Positions 5,914 to 11,626 of a stretch of DNA of 12,187 bases are shown here, one piece after another; within the stretch, counting starts at the first letter, position 1, and each line of letters starts with the position of its first letter. This stretch comes from Ktedonobacteraceae bacterium (GTDB lineage: Bacteria > Chloroflexota > Ktedonobacteria > Ktedonobacterales > Ktedonobacteraceae). The notes beneath the pieces were generated by a model. It did not search any database. It saw only the letters and a list, made by a program, of their open reading frames with translations, and had not been told where the DNA came from. The DNA is taken from positions 1-12,187 of the forward strand of contig JADBKA010000136.1 in assembly GCA_014896635.1 (NCBI GenBank). The letters run 5' to 3'. The translations under genes were made by a program, and so were the position numbers.

Positions 5914-8592
5914 CTAACGGAAAGTCCCGACGACCTGTTTTAGCCTGATGACATTTTTCCCATTCTCTCCTCGCTCGATGGCCAGGATCACAATTGCTTT
6001 ATCCACCGGGTTTCCTTGACTATCGAAAAGAATGCGACCACTAACACCCTGGAAAGGAGGGATATTGCCCTTTCCTAGAGAAGCCAGAGCATCGCGGACA
6101 CTCTGACCCGTGATGTTCTCAGGGGTGAGGGTGATGGCTTTCACCAGCACCTGAACAGCATCAGCCGTTAATAGCGCATCGTTGCCCGGTGGCGGTGCCT
6201 GGTTGGCTGCAATAGCTGAACTTTGATAAACAGCAGCCCAGGTGGCGAAGAAGGTCGGTTGCTGAGATTGTGGAATTTGTAAAAACGCCCACTCGTTGGG
6301 ATCGCCGAAGGATGTGCAGATCAGGCGGCGCATATCTTGCGGGTATGCTGCGGCAATCTGCGCGTCTGCTCCCTGGCCCTGGCCCAGTACAAGCGCGGTT
6401 GCCAGGCCATCACCGCCGAGAATGGAGAGGTTGGCGAGCGCGGTACTGGCGGGTTCAGCCCTGGCGGCATTACCCAGGGCATGCGCCAGGCGAACAGCAT
6501 CAACGTCAAAACCGGCGATGAAAATGAGATCTGCTTCGTTTGCCAGTGCATCCTGCACGACTTTGTGAAAGCCTTCCACCGTTGTCGTTGAGGTAGTAAA
6601 ATAATCGCTAGAGCTATTAATCACTCTGGCGCCCAGACGTCTGGCACTGGCAGTGAAGGAATCGGCCAGCGAGACACTGTAAGGTTCAGTAGGATCTCTG
6701 GTGACAAGAATAGTCTTTGCCTGCAACTGCTGTACTGCGACTTTACCCAGCGCCTTGCCCTGCTGGTCATCAGCCGGGTTAACGCGAAAGAAGTAGGGAC
6801 TGCTCCCGCTGAGTTTCACGCTTGAAGCTGTCTGGGAGACCAGCGGTAGATGAGCGGAGGCAATGATATCCCGCGCATTGATTGTTTGCGAACTGAAAGG
6901 CCAGCCGACTACTCCGATGATATGATCGGAATTACCTGCCTCGGTAACTCGCCGGGCGATAAGTTGCGCGACGGTTGCCACATCTGCGCGATCAGAGCCG
7001 GCGCTGGCAATGAGAAGGCGTAATTTGAGGCCATGAGGAAGCAGGTTATTTTTGTTGACTTCATGCTGGATGATGAAGGCTGCCTGCGTGTCTATCCGTG
7101 CCCGCAGGAGATCGACAGCATCTTTATCAAAGGCGAGGCCAAGCACGATAGTGATATAAGGCGCTTTACTTTGTAGCACATGTACATTTTCGTTATAGAT
7201 CTGAGCCTCTCCATCTGTCGGGTCCATATCAACTGCTTTCGTAAGGAGATTCACCGCATTCGCCAGATCCGCCTGCTGAATGGCGTGGGCTGCCTGCTGT
7301 TTCAAGACGACGTTGCTGCGTCCAGGGTAGGTGTCGAAGACGAAGCGCCCATCGCTGATACCGATGCCCTTCTGTGTAAAGAGTTGTTGCTCGTGCGCCA
7401 GTTCCTGTTGAAAAATAGCCTGTTGCCGTGCTCCTTGATTGAAAAACAGAAAAAATAGAAGCGGAATGAGGAGGAGACAGAGAGCGAGACTCGCAAAAAG
7501 TATGGTGATTGTTGATGCACGAGAACGAAAAAAGCCATATTTCTTTTTTGAAGAAGAGAGAGCCGCCAGTGGTGGTGCAGGAGTAGCGGGAGTGGCAGGG
7601 GAATGAGCGGAGGATTCCTGGTCAGGCGAGGAGTAGGTTGGGAGGAGGGCAACCAGATCCGCCTGCATGTCAGCGGCTCTATGATACCGTTCTGAAAGTG
7701 TCAGGCGCAACTCCTTAGCAAGAATGGCCTCCATGCGCGGCGAGACTGTGGGATTGAGACGGCGTGCTGGCGGATAAAAAAAGCTCATGCGCTCGTGTGG
7801 ATCATAGCCGGTGACAGCATGATGAAGGATGGCAGCAACGGTATAGAGATCAGAAGTGGGACCGGGTGGTCCTGATCTTTGTTCGGGCGCCCGGTAGCCG
7901 GCCAGCGCCCAGTTCGCTGATTGTGCGGGCTTCTCATGGGTGTGCAACGGGAGATGGATCAGCGATACGCGATTTGTGTCAGGATGTATAACGACCGTTT
8001 CAGGAGAAATCGAGCCATGTACGAAGGGAGGATGTTGGCGAGCAAAAAATGCCAGAATGCCGCAGAGTTGCTGCCCATATTCCGCAACAAGTGGTTCGGG
8101 CAGGGCGCCCCCTTGTTTTTTGAGCAACGCGGCAAGGCTCTCCCCTTGTATATATTCAAAAACAACGTAGGCTCTGGACCATTCGCTGAAAGTGTCCAAC
8201 ACATCCGGTATTGCCGGATGTGATCCTACCTGTTTCAGCCGTTTGATGAGCTGGCTCATGTAGTCCTGGTGCAGTGAACCTGTTTCCGGTGTGTACGGTA
8301 TCTCGCGGATGAGCACACGACGATTGTGCTGCGCGTGGTCGATTGCTATCCATGTCATCTCCTGTGTACCAGTGTTTGTGCTGATGGGTAGCGTTCCTAC
8401 AACTGAGTAGCGTCCCTGCTGGAAGGTCAGGCTTCCCTTTGGGGGACCGGCGTCGGTGGTCAGAACAACTTTTCGCTGAAGCGTGCCGCTTTTTTTGGCG
8501 GGGTGTGATGTGGCATCAGTGATTCTGTAGCCGCATCGTTTGCATCTTTGATCCTGCGAGCTGATCTCTGCGTGGCAACGAGGGCAGTGCAT
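5914..8592 (-). CDS. Zinc-ribbon pseudokinase with single TM helix and extracellular type-1 periplasmic-binding receptor domain
   Basis: This is an 892-residue multidomain protein. Residues 1-24 form a zinc ribbon with C3, C6, C17 and C20. Residues 60-318 form a Ser/Thr-kinase fold whose catalytic residues are replaced: the VAIK lysine is R96 (VLIREI), HRD is H192-G193-S194 (HGSISPETVVI), and DFG is H213-L214-P215. The structural motifs APE (235-237) and the following D248 are kept. A Pro/Ser/Ala linker leads to basic residues and one membrane helix at 361-384. Residues 386-475 look helical, with one TPR-like unit. From about 478 to the end is a type-1 periplasmic-binding domain of the branched-chain amino-acid receptor kind, with IVLGLAFDKD, IIGVVGWPFSSQT, PLVSQTASS and SPYFFRVNPADDQQG. 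Ligand sensing outside and pseudokinase signalling inside is inferred. ATG 8592 is chosen because GGGGAGG precedes it and the zinc ribbon starts there; the frame itself is open to 8697. Confidence 0.85.
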   Translation of the reverse strand: MHCPRCHAEISSQDQRCKRCGYRITDATSHPAKKSGTLQRKVVLTTDAGPPKGSLTFQQGRYSVVGTLPISTNTGTQEMTWIAIDHAQHNRRVLIREIPYTPETGSLHQDYMSQLIKRLKQVGSHPAIPDVLDTFSEWSRAYVVFEYIQGESLAALLKKQGGALPEPLVAEYGQQLCGILAFFARQHPPFVHGSISPETVVIHPDTNRVSLIHLPLHTHEKPAQSANWALAGYRAPEQRSGPPGPTSDLYTVAAILHHAVTGYDPHERMSFFYPPARRLNPTVSPRMEAILAKELRLTLSERYHRAADMQADLVALLPTYSSPDQESSAHSPATPATPAPPLAALSSSKKKYGFFRSRASTITILFASLALCLLLIPLLFFLFFNQGARQQAIFQQELAHEQQLFTQKGIGISDGRFVFDTYPGRSNVVLKQQAAHAIQQADLANAVNLLTKAVDMDPTDGEAQIYNENVHVLQSKAPYITIVLGLAFDKDAVDLLRARIDTQAAFIIQHEVNKNNLLPHGLKLRLLIASAGSDRADVATVAQLIARRVTEAGNSDHIIGVVGWPFSSQTINARDIIASAHLPLVSQTASSVKLSGSSPYFFRVNPADDQQGKALGKVAVQQLQAKTILVTRDPTEPYSVSLADSFTASARRLGARVINSSSDYFTTSTTTVEGFHKVVQDALANEADLIFIAGFDVDAVRLAHALGNAARAEPASTALANLSILGGDGLATALVLGQGQGADAQIAAAYPQDMRRLICTSFGDPNEWAFLQIPQSQQPTFFATWAAVYQSSAIAANQAPPPGNDALLTADAVQVLVKAITLTPENITGQSVRDALASLGKGNIPPFQGVSGRILFDSQGNPVDKAIVILAIERGENGKNVIRLKQVVGTFR

Positions 8593-8598
8593 ACATTT

Positions 8599-8605
8599 CC
8601 TCCCC
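8599..8605 (-). promoter_or_regulatory. Ribosome binding site fixing the pseudokinase-receptor start at 8592
   Basis: GGGGAGG on the minus strand ends six bases before ATG 8592. An in-frame start 35 codons upstream (8697) would place the two leader stem-loops inside the coding region and add residues with no domain similarity, so it is rejected. Confidence 0.75.
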
Positions 8606-8619
8606 TTGTCGGAGATAAG

Positions 8620-8654
8620 ACGTAGCTTTTCTATTGAATGCAATAGAACTACGT
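8620..8654 (-). promoter_or_regulatory. 14-bp bulged hairpin in the leader of the pseudokinase-receptor gene
   Basis: The arms ACGTAG-TTCTATTG and CAATAGAA-(AAG)-CTACGT pair over 14 bp around a four-base loop, with a single three-base bulge. It ends 27 bases before the ATG and leaves the Shine-Dalgarno free. It could be an operator, an RNA leader structure, or the terminator of the nadD-DUF951 transcript. No T-run follows it, which argues against a simple terminator. Confidence 0.5.
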
Positions 8655-8662
8655 TAATAATG

Positions 8663-8682
8663 CTCGTAAATTCCCTTACGAG
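8663..8682 (-). promoter_or_regulatory. Second leader palindrome (CTCGTAA/TTACGAG)
   Basis: A perfect 7-bp inverted repeat with a six-base loop lies eight bases beyond the 14-bp hairpin, in the 153-bp gap between the DUF951 stop and the receptor gene. Its size and symmetry suit a dimeric repressor site equally well. Confidence 0.4.
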
Positions 8683-8745
8683 AAAGCGGGATAGCAAATT
8701 CTGGCTAATCGCTTCTCTGTAGAGGTTTAAGCGGCTGAACCTGTT

Positions 8746-8955
8746 TTATTCCTCTTCTGTGATCATTTTGCGCGGCAAGCGTTGTTTGATCCGGCGTTCA
8801 ACTTCGGAACGTGGGAGCAGAACACGCCGTCCACATTTTTCGCAGCGCAGACCAAGATCGGCTCCTAGGCGAACGACTTCCCAGTCGTAGCTGCCACAGG
8901 GGTGTTGTTTACGCAGCCGTAGTCGGTCTCCCAATTCAAAATGCATCGGCTCCAT
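8746..8955 (-). CDS. DUF951 family small zinc-binding-like protein
   Basis: This 69-residue protein matches the DUF951 pattern: a start of the form [16 protein letters not shown] with HPCG at 18-21, W25-E26-V27, GADLGLRC with C38, then [16 protein letters not shown]20, C38 and C41 may bind metal. The family is common in Firmicutes and Chloroflexota, has no established function, and is often found near translation or cell-division genes. Its ATG lies 15 bases after the nadD stop on the same strand, so the two are probably co-transcribed. An internal ATG three codons in (8946) is an alternative start. Length is typical for the family and there are no membrane segments. Confidence 0.85.
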   Translation of the reverse strand: MEPMHFELGDRLRLRKQHPCGSYDWEVVRLGADLGLRCEKCGRRVLLPRSEVERRIKQRLPRKMITEEE

Positions 8956-8970
8956 AGCTTCTTCTGTCTT

Positions 8971-9648
8971 CTAATGAGTATGTGGTTTTCGGGTACTGGT
9001 TTCTTCAACTTGGCGGTACAGTTCATGTTCGATAATATAGCGTTCGACAGCTTCGGGTAGTTGATACTTGATCGGCCTGCCACTGGCGACGCGGTGGCGC
9101 AGGTCGGTTGATGAGATTGCCAGTTGTGGGGTTGGAACGACGAGTAAGCGTCGCGTGATGCCGGGCAGGCGCGCCTCCAGTTGTGCCTGGTATGGCTGGT
9201 CCTCTGTGTATCCGGGGCGTCCGACCGCGACCAGGGCGGTGAGTTGAGAGAGAATGCCAGCGGGATCATGCCATTTGTGGAGTTCTTCCAGGCTATCCCA
9301 GCCGAGCACGAAGAAAAGATCTACTCCCCAGCCCCATTGCTCTCTCAGCAGGCGCAGCGTATGTGCAGTATATGAGGGACCTGGCTGATCCAGTTCGATA
9401 CGGGAAATGCTGAAGTGGGGATTGGTAGCCAGGGCGAGCTGGAGCATTGCCAGGCGCTGGTGTGCGGGCGTGTAGAGCTTCCCTTTTTTGTGTGGCGGCT
9501 GTCCCGCCGGAATGAAGATCATCTCATCAAGCTGAAGTGCTGCGTGTACTTCTTCCGCGACGACGAGATGACCATAGTGAATGGGATCGAAGGTACCGCC
9601 GATCAGTCCAATGCGTCTCCTATGCTGCGCCAGCTTCTGTATCTCCAA
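8971..9648 (-). CDS. nadD: Nicotinate-nucleotide adenylyltransferase
   Basis: NadD transfers AMP from ATP to nicotinate mononucleotide, giving deamido-NAD in the cytosolic NAD pathway. The 225-residue protein carries the family motifs in order: GGTFDPIHYGHL (17-28, the nucleotidyltransferase HxGH site), PPHKKG (51-56), GPSYTAHTL (90-98), FFVLGWDSLEELHKWHDP (112-129), and the C-terminal ISSTDLRHRVASG (178-190) of the ISST-R class. One oddity is that the usual SYTxDT reads SYTAHT, with His in place of Asp at residue 96. Translation appears to begin at TTG 9648, because no ATG or GTG is available between the Shine-Dalgarno and the GGTFD motif. The gene is followed after 15 bases by the DUF951 gene. 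In many bacteria nadD is followed by yqeK or rsfS; neither is seen here. Confidence 0.95.
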   Translation of the reverse strand: MEIQKLAQHRRRIGLIGGTFDPIHYGHLVVAEEVHAALQLDEMIFIPAGQPPHKKGKLYTPAHQRLAMLQLALATNPHFSISRIELDQPGPSYTAHTLRLLREQWGWGVDLFFVLGWDSLEELHKWHDPAGILSQLTALVAVGRPGYTEDQPYQAQLEARLPGITRRLLVVPTPQLAISSTDLRHRVASGRPIKYQLPEAVERYIIEHELYRQVEETSTRKPHTH

Positions 9649-9660
9649 TGCGCGTTCAAT

Positions 9661-9666
9661 TCCTCC
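9661..9666 (-). promoter_or_regulatory. Ribosome binding site of nadD (TTG start)
   Basis: GGAGGA on the minus strand lies 12 bases before TTG 9648. The spacing is a little long, but the only other in-frame candidate is an ATT immediately after the GGAGGA, which is too close. A nearer TTG (9659-9657) is out of frame. Confidence 0.6.
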
Positions 9667-9698
9667 AGAAAATAGTTTGATGTTGACTGCATTCCTAA

Positions 9699-9704
9699 AT
9701 TATA
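9699..9704 (-). promoter_or_regulatory. Consensus -10 box (TATAAT) upstream of nadD
   Basis: The minus strand reads TATAAT 33 bases before the nadD Shine-Dalgarno. At 17-bp spacing the -35 position (9727-9722) is TTCCTG, a poor match. The box sits between the MITE-like element and nadD, so nadD probably has its own transcription start. Confidence 0.45.
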
Positions 9705-9742
9705 CTCCTTTAAAACTTACTCAGGAACTGGGCAGAATCATT

Positions 9743-9869
9743 TTCGTTCTAAATAAAACGGCGAAAGTGCTGCGGAAAATGGGGGCCAGGGCGACAAGGA
9801 GACCGGGCGAGGGTCGCCCCTCCTATCACGGGTTTCCCGCAAGTATTTTGCCGGATCATCTAGAACGAA
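9743..9869. mobile_element. MITE-like 127-bp inverted-repeat element
   Basis: The ends are a perfect 9-bp inverted repeat, TTCGTTCTA (9743-9751) and TAGAACGAA (9861-9869). Ungapped comparison inward continues the similarity: counting the 9-bp ends, 27 of the first 37 positions match, including CGGC-AAA and TGCGG-AAA blocks. The centre is GC-rich and self-complementary (GGGCGA GGG TCGCCC at 9805-9819, plus another GGGCGAC at 9789-9795). Size, terminal repeats and lack of coding capacity fit a non-autonomous miniature transposon or a mobile palindromic repeat. I see no clear target-site duplication. The right end supplies the stop codon of the neighbouring zinc-ribbon gene. Confidence 0.6.
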
Positions 9870-10252
9870 GGCTCAGTTCTCGGATCAGTTCTGAATGGAG
9901 ATCTGAGTATATCAAAATGGGCCATCTCATCTGAATCGAGATGAACGCTCGCATGAATCACAGGAATATTTCCCCAGCGAATCTCAGAAAGTTGACGTAG
10001 ATATTGTAGCCGTTGTATCACCGGTTGTCCCAGATCTGGCGGCATGTTGGCCACCCGGAATTGCTGATACAGTTCTTGTTCCATTGTAGCAGGAACGCCT
10101 TGTTGTGCGAAGGTATAATCGAGTTTTGCTAACCAGTGCTGCTGTATCTGATGATAGTGTTGTTCGCATTGGGGACAGCGTTTTGTCTTTGCAGTTTGTA
10201 TCCTTTCAAAGAGTGAGAGGGAGCGCCCACAGATAGTGCAAACTGATGCCAT
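9860..10252 (-). CDS. Zinc-ribbon protein of unknown function, probably C-terminally truncated by the MITE-like element
   Basis: I do not recognise a named family. The 130-residue product begins with a Cys4 zinc ribbon: CTIC (5-8) and CPQC (26-29). A Gln-rich helical segment follows, then PPDLGQPVIQRLQYLRQLSEI, then HASVHLDSDEMAHFDI. The last part looks like the entry strand of a longer beta domain that is then cut off. The final 14 residues (RSPFRTDPRTEPSF) are unlike the rest and are encoded partly by a 12-bp tandem repeat (AGAACTGA twice) and partly by the terminal repeat of the MITE-like element, which also provides the TAG. The intact gene was probably longer; this is an inference from the abrupt change in composition. 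ATG 10252 is preceded by AAGGA and a TGTTATAAT extended -10. The protein is probably soluble. Confidence 0.6.
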   Translation of the reverse strand: MASVCTICGRSLSLFERIQTAKTKRCPQCEQHYHQIQQHWLAKLDYTFAQQGVPATMEQELYQQFRVANMPPDLGQPVIQRLQYLRQLSEIRWGNIPVIHASVHLDSDEMAHFDILRSPFRTDPRTEPSF

Positions 10253-10455
10253 TAATTCTCTGTCCTTTCGTTTTGTTGTACCTCGTATTATAACAGGATC
10301 TAAGAAAACGCTCCCTGCTTGATTACGAAGGCATATATATAAGGGAAGTCAATCGGCTCGTTTCAGTATGAGTAGCAAATATAGTTATATGCCGGCTTAT
10401 AGAGTAATTCATTAAATCTAATTTATTTATGTTTTAAAAGTATTTTCGTAACATG
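10253..10455. other. AT-rich intergenic region between MscS gene and zinc-ribbon gene
   Basis: This 203-bp gap has no credible reading frame. It contains the promoter of the zinc-ribbon gene and a near-palindrome, TATATGCCGGCTTATA (10386-10401, two mismatched positions around GCCGGC), about 55 bases after the MscS stop codon. That could be a weak terminator for the channel gene or a protein-binding site. AT-rich sequence (10401-10440) lies between it and the stop codon. Confidence 0.35.
10287..10295 (-). promoter_or_regulatory. Extended -10 promoter (TGTTATAAT) of the zinc-ribbon gene
   Basis: The minus strand carries TGTTATAAT, a perfect TGn-extended -10, 35 bases before ATG 10252. No good -35 box is present at 16-18 bp, which is usual for extended -10 promoters. 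Confidence 0.55.
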
Positions 10456-11514
10456 TCATACACTTTCTGGTGGCTCTTTGACAGCGAGATCTGCCTGTGG
10501 TAGCAGGGCATGTAGTTGATACATGATCTGTGATATATCAATATCGTGGCCGGCACCAATCCAGAAGCGCAGCATAAGCGTAATCTTCTGTTCTTTCAGG
10601 CTGCTGAAGAGTACCTGAGGGTCCGGTTTGGTCATCACTTCTGGAAAATCGCGCAGGGCCTGTCGGATCTGCTCAGGTGTTTGTTCAGGAGAGAACTCGT
10701 CTTGAGGCAGCGTGACGGCGATGACGGCGCGCCTTTCGCCGTAGCGGGTATTGTTGACCACCGCGTTGCTAAAAACGAGCATGTTAGGGATGGCGACTTC
10801 TTCGCCGGTCGTCAGGCGCAGTTTCGTGGTACGCAACTGAATGTCTTCGACGCGCCCGATATAGGTTATCATGCCGCTCACAATGTTAATCTGGTCGCCG
10901 ATGAAAAATGGTCGTTCTACCAGGATGTAGAAGCCGGCTAGCAGATTTTTCAGAATATCCTGGAAGGCGACGGTACTGGCGACGGTCAGGGCGCCGATGA
11001 CAGCGATTGGGATGTCGATGCTGATCTGCCAGATGGCAAGAGCGATGAAGGCCGCGAAGATCATCGCAGTAATATAGAAGATGCGCCCGATCAACGTGCG
11101 GATGTTGATATCAATGCGATTCTCACCCAGCCCCCGGATGGTCAGCGCCCGCACAGTACGCGCTGCGCCGATGCCCAGTGCAATGACGATGACGGTGCCG
11201 ATCACGCGCCATGCAATCACGATCAGCGGGTTATGAGAGGTGAAGACAAATTCCAGCGCCTGTCCGTAGTAGATGGCGAGTGCGCCGATGGTTCCCAGTA
11301 CAACAGGCAGGATCACCACCAGCACGCCGATGGTCTGGATGACCCAGTTATCCAGGACCGTCTTTTGCAGACGCCTGATAGCTATGCGGCGCAACACCAG
11401 TCCAATACCCAGTGTTGTCAGTATAGTGAGTGTACTTACAGCGATACTTATGATCTGGTCTACCGTTAAGCCCAGTAGCCCGATAGATGACTGGTTATGC
11501 AGTGAGAATGTCAT
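10456..11514 (-). CDS. MscS-family mechanosensitive ion channel
   Basis: This 352-residue protein is expected to form a homoheptameric membrane channel that opens under membrane tension and releases solutes on hypo-osmotic shock. Hydrophobic helices are visible near 17-42, 57-84, 97-118, 140-163 and 168-200. The last is the pore helix region and runs into FQDILKNLLAGFYILVERP, the strongest MscS signature. The beta domain follows: FFIGDQINI, then GRVEDIQLRTTKLRL and GEEVAIPNMLVFSNAVVNN (207-255). A C-terminal alpha/beta domain fills about 265-345. With five helices instead of three it is longer at the N-terminus than E. coli MscS (286 residues), like many YkuT/YnaI-type members. The start at ATG 11514 has only a weak Shine-Dalgarno. 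It follows gluQ on the same strand after 112 bp. Confidence 0.9.
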   Translation of the reverse strand: MTFSLHNQSSIGLLGLTVDQIISIAVSTLTILTTLGIGLVLRRIAIRRLQKTVLDNWVIQTIGVLVVILPVVLGTIGALAIYYGQALEFVFTSHNPLIVIAWRVIGTVIVIALGIGAARTVRALTIRGLGENRIDINIRTLIGRIFYITAMIFAAFIALAIWQISIDIPIAVIGALTVASTVAFQDILKNLLAGFYILVERPFFIGDQINIVSGMITYIGRVEDIQLRTTKLRLTTGEEVAIPNMLVFSNAVVNNTRYGERRAVIAVTLPQDEFSPEQTPEQIRQALRDFPEVMTKPDPQVLFSSLKEQKITLMLRFWIGAGHDIDISQIMYQLHALLPQADLAVKEPPESV

Positions 11515-11571
11515 ATGTGATACGGAAATCCAGTTCCAACTCTTTTGTCGTTTTATTGGGCATGCTCATCT

Positions 11572-11587
11572 AAACGCCGGGGCGTTT
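11572..11587 (-). terminator. Short GC-rich hairpin after gluQ
   Basis: AAACGCC-CC-GGCGTTT on the minus strand is a perfect 7-bp inverted repeat about 40 bases after the gluQ stop, with A/T ends on both sides. It could end the gluQ transcript before the MscS gene. The 3' arm ends in TTT but no longer T-run follows, so confidence is limited. Confidence 0.4.
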
Positions 11588-11626
11588 GATACAGTTCTCT
11601 GGAAAGGTAGTGAGGGTACACCATTG

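Noticed and set aside
5758..5943. 61-codon plus-strand frame in the gap between the receptor and MFS genes
   Set aside because: It starts inside an inverted repeat, covers the 15-bp stem-loop, runs into the end of the receptor gene and has no motif.
7180..7458. Plus-strand frame of 92 codons opposite the TM-to-receptor linker
   Set aside because: It falls within the well-supported multidomain gene and has no Shine-Dalgarno or recognisable domain.
8593..8697. 35-codon N-terminal extension of the pseudokinase-receptor from the upstream ATG at 8697
   Set aside because: It would translate through both palindromes; the zinc-ribbon start at 8592 has a strong Shine-Dalgarno.
9781..9870. CRISPR-like or intrinsic-terminator reading of the GC-rich palindromic region
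   Set aside because: There is no regular repeat-spacer pattern and no T-run; the paired ends 110 bp apart fit a miniature inverted-repeat element better.
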